DNA of 64,000 nt. Source: Micromonospora_E sp048060115 (GTDB lineage: Bacteria; Actinomycetota; Actinomycetes; Mycobacteriales; Micromonosporaceae). Below the pieces are notes generated by a model. The model had not been told where the DNA came from. It did not search any database and saw nothing but the letters and a program-made list of their open reading frames with translations. The stretch's first letter is position 1. Every line of letters begins with the position of its first letter. The translations under genes and the position numbers were made by a program. Positions 1-8,275 of the stretch are shown in pieces. Location: the NCBI RefSeq assembly GCF_048060115.1, contig NZ_JBHMIM010000046.1:1-64000 (forward strand). The letters are read 5' to 3'.

Positions 1-90
1 GGCGGTGCGACCCAGCCGGGCGGTGCGACCCAGCCGGGCGGTGCGACCCAGCCGGGCGGTGCGACCCAGCCGGGCGGTGCGACCCAGCCC
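1..90 (+). repeat. Five tandem 18-bp repeats encoding GGATQP
   Basis: The unit GGCGGTGCGACCCAGCCG is repeated five times head to tail (last copy differs in its final base) in the same frame as the TetR gene, giving (GGATQP)x5 immediately before the HTH domain. The array may continue to the left of the window. Being a multiple of three, copy-number change keeps the frame and would only alter the length of a flexible N-terminal arm. Confidence 0.95.
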
Positions 91-693
91 GGCAGCGCGC
101 GACGGAACGCGATCGCCGACGCGGCCATCGACGTCTTCATCCGGTACGGGTTCAAGAAGACGTCGATGGACGACCTAGCCCGGGCGGCGGACATCTCCCG
201 GCAGGGGCTGTACCTGCATTTCAAGACCAAGGAAGAGCTGTTCATCGCCGCTGTGGAACGGTTGGTGACCGGGGTGTGCTCGGCGACGCAGGCGGCGTTC
301 GCCCGCGACGATCTCGACGTGTCGCAGCGGCTCCTGGGCGCGTTCGAGGCGTGCCAGGCGCCGGGGGTCGGGGCCGCGGTGCACGGCAACTTCGAGGAGT
401 TGCTGAGCGCCGCGGCCGCCCTGCGCTGCTCGCTGGCCGGCCGGATCGAGCAGGGACTGGTCGACGGGGTGGAGCGGATCCTGACCGACAGTGGTGTCGC
501 CGACCGGTGGCGCTCCGCCGGATTGACCGCCCGGGACCTGGCCGAGCACCTGCACGCCACCTCGTTCGGGCTCAAGCACAAGGTCCCGTCGGTGGAGGGG
601 TACCGCGCCGGGATGCGGACCGCCGTGACGATCGTGCTCGCCGGTGACGACCCGCCGTCGGGACGCGCGGCTACTCGGGGCGGCTGGTGGTGA
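1..693 (+). CDS. TetR/AcrR family transcriptional regulator (5' end outside window)
   Basis: The frame is open from base 1, so the start lies upstream of the window. After five GGATQP hexapeptides (bases 1-90) comes a typical TetR DNA-binding domain: ARRNAIADAAIDVFIRYGF, then KTSMDDLARAADISRQGLY and LHFKTKEELF, covering the three helices of the HTH. The remaining ~140 residues are the variable ligand-binding domain, ending at the TGA at 691-693. An internal ATG at 166 would cut off the first HTH helix, so it is not the real start. The target is unknown; no divergent partner is visible because the upstream side is missing. Confidence 0.9.
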   Translation, partial: GGATQPGGATQPGGATQPGGATQPGGATQPGSARRNAIADAAIDVFIRYGFKKTSMDDLARAADISRQGLYLHFKTKEELFIAAVERLVTGVCSATQAAFARDDLDVSQRLLGAFEACQAPGVGAAVHGNFEELLSAAAALRCSLAGRIEQGLVDGVERILTDSGVADRWRSAGLTARDLAEHLHATSFGLKHKVPSVEGYRAGMRTAVTIVLAGDDPPSGRAATRGGWW

Positions 694-1110
694 GTGCGGA
701 GGCGCTGGTCGCCTGACTGAGCGCGGTGACGGCCTGGATCCTGCCAGGACCAGCCGTCGCCGACCCACCTGTTCGCCGACACGTGCCCGTCTGCGGCGCG
801 GACGAAGGCGTACGGCAGCTTTGCCTCGCTCGGCCCGCGCGCAACGGTGATCGCCCCGACGCTGGCGACGATCGGGCTTCCCGACGACACGAAACCCAGC
901 TCGGTCCAGATCCAGCTGGCACCGGTCCACCAGGTCACCCGCAGCTTGCCATCGATGATATTGAAGACGTACGGCCGTTGGATGGCGTTGGGTCCGTCCT
1001 GCACCGCGACCGCCCCGACCATCTGCGCCGAGGTCGGGTTCGGCACCGGCGAGCCGAGCGGGTCGACCCGCCACACCGCCTGCGATTCGGGCACCTGCCC
1101 GGCTGGCGCG
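671..1110 (-). pseudogene. Remnant of a secreted beta-propeller/lectin-like protein
   Basis: On the minus strand from about 1110 down to 735 there is a frame without a start codon that encodes two copies of a ~47-residue repeat: RPYVFNIIDGKLRVTWW followed by TGASWIWTELGF, and LPYAFVRAADGHVSANRW followed by VGDGWSWQDPG. The spaced Trp and the PYxF...DG pattern resemble tachylectin/fucose-lectin-like propeller blades. Near 735 the frame appears to shift into one ending at the TAG at 671. No start, no signal peptide in frame and a probable frameshift argue for a decayed gene. The exact family is not established. Confidence 0.45.
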
Positions 1111-1121
1111 GCGTCCGCGGG

Positions 1122-1148
1122 CGGCGTCCGCCGGCCCGGCGGACGCCG
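1122..1148 (-). terminator. Hairpin downstream of the ABC transporter operon
   Basis: A perfect 13-bp inverted repeat (arms 1122-1134 and 1136-1148, one base between them) lies 18 bp after the stop codon of the minus-strand membrane gene that ends at 1167. GC-rich hairpins without a U-tract are the usual actinobacterial form of terminator. Confidence 0.6.
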
Positions 1149-1166
1149 CCGCCGTCGGCAACGGCA

Positions 1167-1784
1167 TCATCGCCCTGCTCGCCATCCGCCTCGCCTGGCA
1201 GGCGGTCGGCTGAACCGCCACACCGCCACCGCCGCGCCGATCAACAGCAGCAGTAGCGCTTGGACGAAGGCCGGCTCGGAGTGGGCATCGGCGATCGGCC
1301 ACGCCCACCAGCGCACCAGTCCACCGGCGCCGGTGCCGAACAACGCGCTGACGATCACTGCGCCGACCGGCACCACCGCTGCGAGCCGCGCGCCGATGAG
1401 CGGAGCGACGATCTGCGCCAGCCCGAGGCAGCCGATGAGGTTACGCAGGTATCCGGGACCGAGCTGCCACCAACCGGCCGCCGAGGTGACACCGACCGTC
1501 ACTGCAGTCACCGCCGCCATCGTCGCGGCGACGCCCAGGTCGCGGGTCGCCACCGAACGCACTGCAGTGGCGTCGAGATCACCGCTACTGCGGTCGATGC
1601 CGTACCAGACGAAGACGATCGGGACGAGCGGCAGCAGCAGTGCGAACACGACCGGCACCAGCAGCGCCCCGGCCAGGCTGGGCAGCGGCAGCACCTCACC
1701 GCCGATCATCATGGCGGCGACGAGGCTGGCTGCGAACGCGACAGTCACCATCGTCAAGGCACGGGTACGCCACCACCAGTTCAC
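1167..1784 (-). CDS. Hydrophobic membrane protein of ABC transporter operon
   Basis: A 205-residue protein that is almost entirely hydrophobic, with about six predicted membrane segments (roughly residues 10-30, 35-60, 80-100, 115-135, 140-160 and 175-195). It starts with GTG at 1784, overlapping the TGA of the upstream gene in a GTGA junction, so it is translationally coupled. Position as last gene after an ABC ATPase and a larger membrane protein suggests it is a permease-type or accessory subunit. I do not recognise a named family. Confidence 0.75.
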   Translation of the reverse strand: MNWWWRTRALTMVTVAFAASLVAAMMIGGEVLPLPSLAGALLVPVVFALLLPLVPIVFVWYGIDRSSGDLDATAVRSVATRDLGVAATMAAVTAVTVGVTSAAGWWQLGPGYLRNLIGCLGLAQIVAPLIGARLAAVVPVGAVIVSALFGTGAGGLVRWWAWPIADAHSEPAFVQALLLLLIGAAVAVWRFSRPPARRGGWRAGR

Positions 1785-3073
1785 TGTGGAACTTCCGACG
1801 CGAAGGACTCCGGGTCGAGACGGGGCGCAGTGGTGCAGTCGGCCAACGGCGCGAGATTGGCCTGGTACCAGGCGAACTGTCGATCAGCATCGAGCCGACG
1901 CACCTGGACCGCCAGATCGATCAACTCCGGCGGCGCGACCGGGCCGAGCTCCGGGGCCGACAAACCGGCTACCAACGCCATCCACACCATCAGGACGGGG
2001 CGGCTGTGGGCACCGGGCCACTCCCCCTGCGTGGCGCATTCGGGGAACGTGTCCGGGACGACGCTGGAGACCAGGCTCAACACCGCGACCTGCGGGTCCG
2101 GATTGGCCGGCAGGACGATGAAGACAGCTTCGGTCGCGCTGTCTTCCTTGGTGGTCACCGTGCCCGGCAACGTTATACCGACCTCGGCGAGCCGGGCGTA
2201 CGCCGACGCCAACGCCGGCTGAACAGCCCACCGGGTCTCCGCCTGCTCCGGCCACAGGCAGAGCGCGGGCCGCTCCCCCGCGCAGTGCGGTGCGCCGGCA
2301 CGCGGGCTGCCGGAGGAGGGGCCGAGCGGCGCCGCCACCGTGACCGCTACGGCGAGCAGCGCGGCGAAGCTCACCGCACCGCCAATGCGGGCCCGGCGGC
2401 TGCCGGCCAGGGCGATCAGCGCGCCGGCACCGATGCCGACGGCAAACAGCGCGGTAGCCAGCAGTGCTCGACTGTCCGGCTGCCGATCGATCGCGCAGCA
2501 GCCTTCGAAGGACAGCCCGTTGAGGTGTCGAATCCAGAACGGCTCGACCGCAGCCGGGTAGGCCAGCCAGATGTAGGAGCCGCCCAGGCTGACCGGCAGC
2601 GCGAGAGCGGGCGGCAACCATCGACCAAGTCCGTAGCCGACCACGGTGTGCCCGACCATCACCAGCAGATAGACACCGATCAGCCCGAGATGCGGCCTTC
2701 TGGGGGCACCGGCTGCGGCGGGTGCGGTCGACAACAATGCCACGACCACCCCGGCCAGCCCCATCAGCAACGTCGGGGCGACGGCGACGAGTACGACCAG
2801 CCACATGGGCCGGGCGACGGTCTGTTTGTCGATGCCGCCGCTGCGGTGCCGGACCCCTTCCCACGCGGCGCAGACCGCACAGACCGGAACGACGATGAAC
2901 AGCATCAGGTTGGCCTTGGCCACTGCGGCCATCCAGTACCCTGGCGTCACCGTCTCGACGACTGCCGAGCCTTGGAGCAGCACCAGAGCCAGCATCGGCA
3001 CTGTCACGTAGGTCTCGGCGCGACTACGCCAGGCGTAGACCGTCCGCCAGCCGCCGACGTTCCGCACGCTCAT
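1781..3073 (-). CDS. Membrane protein with extracytoplasmic C-terminal domain, ABC permease partner
   Basis: A 430-residue protein. The N-terminal ~250 residues hold about six membrane segments; the C-terminal ~170 residues are soluble, starting around PHCAGERPALCLWPEQAETR with two cysteines that could pair outside the cell, and also contain a later Cys pair (FPECATQ, LADCTTA). This two-part layout recalls actinobacterial ABC-2-type permeases that carry an external domain; I believe a DUF7224-like domain is involved but could not check. It starts with ATG overlapping the ATPase stop (ATGA) and its own stop overlaps the next start, so the three genes form one coupled operon. Substrate unknown. 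Confidence 0.75.
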   Translation of the reverse strand: MSVRNVGGWRTVYAWRSRAETYVTVPMLALVLLQGSAVVETVTPGYWMAAVAKANLMLFIVVPVCAVCAAWEGVRHRSGGIDKQTVARPMWLVVLVAVAPTLLMGLAGVVVALLSTAPAAAGAPRRPHLGLIGVYLLVMVGHTVVGYGLGRWLPPALALPVSLGGSYIWLAYPAAVEPFWIRHLNGLSFEGCCAIDRQPDSRALLATALFAVGIGAGALIALAGSRRARIGGAVSFAALLAVAVTVAAPLGPSSGSPRAGAPHCAGERPALCLWPEQAETRWAVQPALASAYARLAEVGITLPGTVTTKEDSATEAVFIVLPANPDPQVAVLSLVSSVVPDTFPECATQGEWPGAHSRPVLMVWMALVAGLSAPELGPVAPPELIDLAVQVRRLDADRQFAWYQANLAPLADCTTAPRLDPESFASEVPQ

Positions 3074-3812
3074 GCCTCAGCGCCGATGAACTGCACGTAT
3101 GCGTCCTCGGCTCGTCGTGACGGTTCGACGCCCGGTCGGGCCAGCGCCAGAAAAGCCGGCACCCCACCATCGAAGCGTATGACGCCATGGTCCAGCACTG
3201 CCACGTGTTGATATATGTCGCTGATGTCCTCGGTCTGGTGTGTCGACACGAGCAGGTCGACGTCGCCGACGACCGAGTTGAGCACTTCGCGCAGCATCCG
3301 TCGCTGCTGCGGGTCCAAGCCGGCTGATGGCTCGTCCATGACGATCAGCTTCGCATCATGGACAAGAGTCTGTGCGATCCCGACCCGGCGGAGCTGACCG
3401 CCGGACAGCGCCTTGCTGGGTCGCTCCGCCAGGTCCCGCAAGCCAACGCGGTTCAGGGCTTGGGCCGCATTGGCCCAGGCATCACGGCGGTTGAGCCCTT
3501 TCAGCCAGCCTGCGTAGGCGACCTGCTCCCGCACCTTCAGGCCGGGCATCGCGGCGACGTGCTGCGGCAGCCAGCCGACCGAGCGGCGATACCGCGACCG
3601 GGTGCGCCGGGCGTCGCTGACCAGGTCTCCGACTCGCACGGTGCCCACGTCGGGCCGCAGCAGCCCCACGATCAGCGAGAGCAGTGTGGATTTTCCAGCG
3701 CCGTTGGGACCGAGCAGCACAGTCGCACCGCGCCGAACTCGACGGTCAGGTTACGGAACACCGGGATATCTTTGCGATACCGGAAAGAGCAGTCCGCGAT
3801 CAGTACGGGCAC
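3070..3812 (-). CDS. ABC transporter ATP-binding protein with apparent frameshift
   Basis: The ATPase of the three-gene operon. From 3720 downward the frame shows Walker A LLGPNGAGKST, Q-loop region VGWLPQHVA, signature LSGGQLRR, Walker B KLIVMDEPSAGLD and the switch His in LVSTHQTED. The expected N-terminus, VPVLIADCSFRYRKDIPVF then RNLTVEFGAVR, is present just upstream but in another frame, from a GTG at 3812 with AGAGG seven bases before it. The two parts would join as GAVR-T-VLLGPNG if one base were added near 3721. Either a sequencing error or a true inactivating deletion; the GTG at 3720 alone would yield an ATPase lacking the A-loop strand region. Confidence 0.85.
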
Positions 3813-3849
3813 CAGGTCGACCTCTGAGAGCAATTTGCACGGCAGATAA

Positions 3850-3888
3850 GGGTGGCGAGCCAACACCTGCGGCTGGCTCGCCACCCCA
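3850..3888 (-). terminator. Strong hairpin after the small secreted protein gene
   Basis: The 12-bp arm GGGTGGCGAGCC (starting near 3850) is repeated as its exact reverse complement ending near 3887, with a 13-nt loop. It lies 11-50 bp beyond the stop of the minus-strand gene ending at 3899 and upstream of the ABC ATPase, so it most likely separates the two transcription units. Confidence 0.65.
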
Positions 3889-3898
3889 TGCTAGACGA

Positions 3899-4330
3899 TC
3901 AAGGCGTCAGATCAGTAGTAGTGGTCAGCGAGTTGACGTTGACTCGCCACCCCGAGGTCGATCCGTTGATCTTCTTGATCGTCCAGTGGTAACTGCCGAC
4001 GTCAGTCATCCGGCCCCAATTGAATGTCCCACACGACGTGGTGCGCTCGCCGTACGTCGCGTAAGGGAGCTGCCAGGTCCTGTTACGAGCTAGATCGAGA
4101 GTGGCGTTCTGATAGGTTCCCGTGACCACCGAACAACCGGACCACACCGTGCGAGTTGATGCCGAATCGCTGTTGTTGTCAGTCCAGTCACGGGACTGGA
4201 ATCCGGTGAGGGCGTTGCTGACACTGCTCGACCAGCTTCCCTCGGCACGCACCGGCGACACCAAAGTCATACTGAGAAGCAAGCCACCCTCGTCAACCCC
4301 GTTATGATCAAGCAATGAACCGCCAGTCAC
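3899..4330 (-). CDS. Small hypothetical secreted protein
   Basis: A 143-residue reading frame from GTG at 4330. The stretch LLLSMTLVSPVRA followed by EGSW looks like the end of a signal peptide, and the rest is polar, Ser/Thr/Asn/Trp-rich with two cysteines (WSGCSVV, TTSCGTF) that could form a disulphide. The N-terminus is short of positive charge, so the real start may be elsewhere or the 5' end damaged. Base composition is lower in GC than the neighbours. No family recognised; a terminator hairpin follows the stop. Confidence 0.5.
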   Translation of the reverse strand: MTGGSLLDHNGVDEGGLLLSMTLVSPVRAEGSWSSSVSNALTGFQSRDWTDNNSDSASTRTVWSGCSVVTGTYQNATLDLARNRTWQLPYATYGERTTSCGTFNWGRMTDVGSYHWTIKKINGSTSGWRVNVNSLTTTTDLTP

Positions 4331-4488
4331 AATTGATCTTTCTCATCCGATGTCTGAGCTCGGCAGACGCAACGAAGAGCATGCGAGCAACTTTTTCTCG
4401 ACAAAAACGAGAGTGAGGATCGTCACTACGAGGCAACCATCCGAGTGGTCGGATGGCATGGGTCAGCCATGCCGGCAGGTGTCTCCCC

Positions 4489-4530
4489 GGCCGGTGCGAT
4501 GCGGCCGGTGCGATGCGGCCGATGCGACGC
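4489..4530. repeat. Three 14-bp tandem repeats
   Basis: GGCCGGTGCGATGC occurs twice exactly (4489-4502, 4503-4516) and a third time with two changes (4517-4530), just before the LysE-like remnant. The unit is not a multiple of three. Confidence 0.8.
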
Positions 4531-4544
4531 GGCCGGCACCGACC

Positions 4545-4705
4545 GGAACCCTGACCCGGACGTACGCCGCCTTCGTCGGGCTGACACTGCTCAACCCGAT
4601 GACGATCGCCTACTTCGCCGCCCTCGTGGTCGGCCACCAGGGCGACACGATGGGTTCAAACAGCAACCCGGCGCTCGTCGGCACGGTGTTCGTCATCTCG
4701 ACGAG
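4545..4705 (+). pseudogene. LysE-family transporter fragment
   Basis: The plus-strand frame encodes GTLTRTYAAFVGLTLLNP followed by MTIAYFAALVVG. This matches the conserved internal region of LysE/RhtB amino-acid exporters, in which an R-x-Y-xx-F-x-x-GLxLLNPxTxxYF motif opens the second half of the protein. Nothing before or after fits the family, and the frame runs into unrelated sequence on both sides, so this is a short relic of about 50 codons. Confidence 0.6.
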
Positions 4706-4744
4706 ATCAACAGGGCTCGCGGCGCGGACGCGACTGTGACGACG

Positions 4745-5812
4745 TCAACGGTTCCGGTCGAGCATCGCCCGAAGTTCGGTCGCGAGGGAGACCGCCGCCT
4801 CGATCTCGACCTTGCGGATCGACACGCTCTCCACGTGGAAGCCGAACGGCAACCCGAGACGGCGGCAGAAGTCGAGCAGGTCACTCGCGTTGCGTAGGCA
4901 CTGGGCGTACGACTCGGCGAGTGGGTCATCGGCGCGCCGCAGCGCGTTATCCAGCCAGCGGGGGACGTCGACGCCGAGCCACTGGAGAAACGACAACGTC
5001 TTGAGCGACCCGCACACCGACATGGTCAGCACGACGGTACGCGGCGCCACACCTCGATCAAGGCACGCGTAGTAGTAGTCCGACAGCATGCTCTTGGTCG
5101 CATCTACGTCGTAGACGACCTGGGAGATGAAGAACGCGCAGCCCTGCTCCTGCTTGGCCAACATGCGCAGGTGCTCGTCACGGCCACGGGTGTACCGCTC
5201 GGTGATCGTCACCGCGCCGGCCAGCAGATCCGGCCGAGTCTCACGGCGTACCTCGTGCGCCCGGGTCAGGCTGGTGTGCACCGGCTTGTCGCGCGACGAC
5301 GAGCCAACGAAGACCGCGCCAACCTGATCGGTGTCCGCCGTCGTCAACCACGACCGCAACTGCGACTCCGGGTACTTGCCGACGCAGCGGTAGACGATCA
5401 CCGGACGGTGCCAGGCACCGAGGTGTTCGGCGTGGAAGGCAGCCGGATCGGCGGTCGGCAGGTACGGGAACGGCCGCTCGTCCGGGTTACGGTCTGCCTC
5501 GTCGTCGATGTCGTAGAGCACCAGGGCGTCGAGGTCGAGCGGCGCGAGCCGATCGAGGGTGACCTGGGCGATCTCGCGCATCCGCTCATGTGAGGCGTCG
5601 CGACGCGGCGGGGTGATGCCGAACAGCAGCAGCCCGTCCGACCCGCCGCCGAAAAGCGAGTGGGGTGTGTGGGCCATGTCGGCGAGAATATCGACCGGCG
5701 ATCGGCCCTCAACGACGGAGAGCACTTGGAGGACGTCCCGTACCCGGGCCGGGTAGTCACGAAGCGTCGACTTCCCCGGCTGGAGTGCTTCGAACTCCTC
5801 GCCGTCCACCAC
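4745..5812 (-). CDS. Methylenetetrahydrofolate reductase-like protein
   Basis: About 355 residues with the pattern of the MTHFR superfamily, an FAD-binding TIM barrel: an early LDALVLYDIDDEADRNP strand-loop, a central VGAVFVGSSS strand, and late GCAFFISQVVYDVDATKSML, which corresponds to the family's T/SQ-x-x-YD motif near the folate site. MTHFRs reduce 5,10-methylene-THF; whether this divergent paralogue does so is unclear. The longest frame starts at 5941, but that GTG sits inside the right arm of a terminator hairpin, so I prefer the GTG at 5812 (or 5809); no strong ribosome-binding site marks either. It is a single-gene unit. Confidence 0.65.
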   Translation of the reverse strand: MVDGEEFEALQPGKSTLRDYPARVRDVLQVLSVVEGRSPVDILADMAHTPHSLFGGGSDGLLLFGITPPRRDASHERMREIAQVTLDRLAPLDLDALVLYDIDDEADRNPDERPFPYLPTADPAAFHAEHLGAWHRPVIVYRCVGKYPESQLRSWLTTADTDQVGAVFVGSSSRDKPVHTSLTRAHEVRRETRPDLLAGAVTITERYTRGRDEHLRMLAKQEQGCAFFISQVVYDVDATKSMLSDYYYACLDRGVAPRTVVLTMSVCGSLKTLSFLQWLGVDVPRWLDNALRRADDPLAESYAQCLRNASDLLDFCRRLGLPFGFHVESVSIRKVEIEAAVSLATELRAMLDRNR

Positions 5813-5885
5813 CTTGATCCATCGAACGCCGGTGTCCGACTGGTTCTGCTCCGTGCCTGGGAGGCGGCGCTCGGCTGAACCACCT

Positions 5886-5948
5886 CGTCGATGTGAGGCT
5901 GAGATACCGAATGTTGGCGGCGTAGGGTATCTCAGCCTCACATCGACG
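5886..5948 (-). terminator. 23-bp perfect palindrome hairpin
   Basis: Arms 5886-5908 and 5926-5948 are exact reverse complements over 23 bp, with a 17-nt loop. This is the longest perfect inverted repeat noticed in the window. It starts 24 bp after the stop codon of the long zinc-finger gene on the minus strand, so its simplest role is terminator of that operon. Confidence 0.75.
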
Positions 5949-5971
5949 CAGACCCACAGCGGGCTGGGTGG

Positions 5972-8275
5972 TCAGGTGGCGGGTGGGTGCAGGCGTAGGG
6001 CGGTGACAGCGGCGGGCAGGTCGGCGGCGGCGACGACCCGGCGGACGGTTTGCGGGCCTTCGCGTACGTGCACCGCGCAGTGGGACGCAGCCAGCACGAC
6101 GATCACCGTCTCGCCGGCGTAGTGCGCCGCGAGCAGCGACAACAACGACACCAGGCTGTCGGGTGCAGGACCACCGGGAGCCGGGCCGTCGGACGCCGGG
6201 CCAAGGTCAACGGCAGGCGTTGGTACGGATTGCGGTACGGCGATCGGGGTGCCCTGCTCGGCCGGCACCGCCGAGCTGGTGTCGACCGACAGGTACTCGA
6301 TGGCGCGGGTCAGCGCCTGCCCGAGCGCGGGCCGGTCCGGGTACGCGTTCAGGCCGAAAGCCGCACCGGCCGCGCCAGCGGCACCAGGCTCGCCAGCGGC
6401 ACTGGGCGCAGCCGGCGCGCTTGAGGCACCGGGCGGGGCGAAGTAGGCACCCCAGGAGACTCCCTGCAGCTGGTACGGCGTACCGGCGTTGTGCCGGTGG
6501 TCGGCGACGGTGACGACCAGGGCCAGCCCCAGCCCGTGGGCCAACGCTAGTGTGCTGGCCAGCGGCGGCGCGTCGGGCGGCTCAGCGAGTAGCAGCACCC
6601 GGCCGCCGGGATGCCCGTTGGCGACGTTCGCCAGGTACGCGGTCAGCGGGTCCTGCCCAGGGTGGTCGAGGGTGGCCCAGCCGTGCCACAGCTCCTCGGC
6701 GTAGACCCGGGCGTGGTCGTCGAGCGGCGTGAGCTGCGCCAGGCTCACCGGCTGTCCGCGTACGGCCAAATCGGCGAGGTGCGACGGGAGCCGGTACGGC
6801 GGCGGCACCTGGTGGATGGGTTTCCCGCCGGGCTGGCTGCCGATCTGCGGAGCCGCAACGGAGGCAGCGTCGGGGGCAGCCCAGTTGAGGTGCCGGGCCC
6901 AGTGTTGCCCATCGGTGACGGTGACGACGACGCCGTGCCGGACCTGGTCGGTGTCGCCGCAGCTGAAGCAGCGCAGCAGGCCGGAGCCGTGCCGGCCGCT
7001 GAGCCCGGCACCGCCGCAGAAGCGGCATTCCGGGTCGGCGTCGGCCGCGCCGACGGTGCAGATGCAGCGCCGCAAGCCCTGCTCCGGCACGCAGTACGGG
7101 CATGGCTCGAATGGGATCGCCGGCCCCTGCCAGCTCGGCGGCGGCGGTTGCCACGATCGGGCTAGCTTGTCGACCGTACCGCGGCGAATTTGTCCGGTGT
7201 CGCGTTCGGTGAGTTCCTCGACGACGGCGACCACCCGCAGGCTGGTGTGCCACCAGCGGCCGTCGCGCCAGATGGCCTGCGCGCCCGGGGTCGGCACGCC
7301 GGTGACCAGGGTGGTGCAGTCGGCGACCATTCGGCGTTCGAGCTGGTCGAGGTCGAGTTTCGGCGGCCCGATCGGGAGGCCACCGGGCTGGTTGGGGTGC
7401 AGATAGTGGGCGGGGACGTCGCGGCTGCGATCGGCAAGCCCGGTGGCCAGGCCGGTGAGGTCGGCGGCGACGATCGCCTCGTCGAGGCTGTCGGCTCCGC
7501 TGACGCTGCCGGCGAACGTGTCGCCGACGTCGGTGTCGGGCAGTTCGAGGCGCAGCTGCCAGCGGTGGCGGCCGTCGCCGTACGGCTCGGGTCGGGTTTC
7601 GACGACCAGGTCGAGGCAGAGCAGTTCGGCGAGGGCGCAGAGTTGGCCGAGGTGGCGGGCCGGGTCGGGGCGCGGCGGCCGGGTGGTGCGGCCGAGCCAG
7701 ATCCGCCACGGGTACGTGGCTCGCTCGGCGATCGCGTCGGCTTCTAGGGCGTGCCGCTGCTCGGCGGGCAGGTCGGGCCGCCACTCGTTCGGCAGGCTGA
7801 GGCCGACGGCGAAGATGTCGCGGTCGGGGGCATCCGGTTCGTAGACGTGCTCGGCGCCGACTCGGCCGGCGAGTTCGGCGACGACGGCGTCGAGGTCGAG
7901 CAGCCAGTGGCCGTCGCGGTGCACCGGGGCGAGCGCGCCGGGCACGATGTTGACGGAGGCGACGGCCGCGGTGTCGACGTTCGCGACGGTCAACACCAGC
8001 TGGGCGCGGCGGCGGCCGAGCCCGGCGCAGGACAGGCAGGTCGAGCAGGTCGTGCCGGTGCCGCCACAGACCCGACAATCGCGGTACGCGGACCCGCCCG
8101 CCGCGGCACCGGTGGTCCGCTGGTCGTCGCTGACGATGAGCTGGTCGCCGTACCAGGTGCAGCTGCACCGCCGGGAGGTGATGCCACCGCCGTCGCAGCT
8201 GGCACAGTCGACGACGGTGACGCCACGGTTGTCGGGCTCGGCCTTGTCCTGATCGGCCTTGTCCTGGTCGGTCAC
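5972..8275 (-). CDS. Large protein with DnaJ-like cysteine-rich zinc-finger clusters
   Basis: A 767-residue protein of unknown function. Two clusters of CxxC/CxxCxGxG repeats, like the zinc-binding centre of DnaJ, are visible: residues ~24-85 (CASCDGGGI, CRVCGGTGTTCSTC, CAGLG) and ~400-460 (CPYC, CRFCGGAGLSG, CFSCGD). No J domain is present. The stretches between are rich in acidic and Trp-containing motifs; residues ~620-720 are Ala/Pro/Gly-rich and probably disordered. It starts with GTG at 8275, overlapping the stop of the upstream DivIVA-domain gene (GTGA), so the two are made together. A role in protein binding or scaffolding is inference only. Confidence 0.8.
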   Translation of the reverse strand: MTDQDKADQDKAEPDNRGVTVVDCASCDGGGITSRRCSCTWYGDQLIVSDDQRTTGAAAGGSAYRDCRVCGGTGTTCSTCLSCAGLGRRRAQLVLTVANVDTAAVASVNIVPGALAPVHRDGHWLLDLDAVVAELAGRVGAEHVYEPDAPDRDIFAVGLSLPNEWRPDLPAEQRHALEADAIAERATYPWRIWLGRTTRPPRPDPARHLGQLCALAELLCLDLVVETRPEPYGDGRHRWQLRLELPDTDVGDTFAGSVSGADSLDEAIVAADLTGLATGLADRSRDVPAHYLHPNQPGGLPIGPPKLDLDQLERRMVADCTTLVTGVPTPGAQAIWRDGRWWHTSLRVVAVVEELTERDTGQIRRGTVDKLARSWQPPPPSWQGPAIPFEPCPYCVPEQGLRRCICTVGAADADPECRFCGGAGLSGRHGSGLLRCFSCGDTDQVRHGVVVTVTDGQHWARHLNWAAPDAASVAAPQIGSQPGGKPIHQVPPPYRLPSHLADLAVRGQPVSLAQLTPLDDHARVYAEELWHGWATLDHPGQDPLTAYLANVANGHPGGRVLLLAEPPDAPPLASTLALAHGLGLALVVTVADHRHNAGTPYQLQGVSWGAYFAPPGASSAPAAPSAAGEPGAAGAAGAAFGLNAYPDRPALGQALTRAIEYLSVDTSSAVPAEQGTPIAVPQSVPTPAVDLGPASDGPAPGGPAPDSLVSLLSLLAAHYAGETVIVVLAASHCAVHVREGPQTVRRVVAAADLPAAVTALRLHPPAT

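Noticed and set aside
4379..4412. CTCG-acaaaaa-CGAG weak inverted repeat with A-rich loop
   Set aside because: Arms are only four bases; it may be part of a promoter but has no support as operator or terminator.
5813..5941. Extended N-terminus of the MTHFR-like protein from GTG 5941
   Set aside because: The start codon lies in the right arm of the 23-bp hairpin and the extra residues are low-complexity; they are probably untranslated.
6582..8168. Very long Arg/Pro-rich frame antisense or in alternative frame to the zinc-finger gene
   Set aside because: High-GC shadow frame; composition is dominated by Arg, Pro and Ala, unlike real proteins here.
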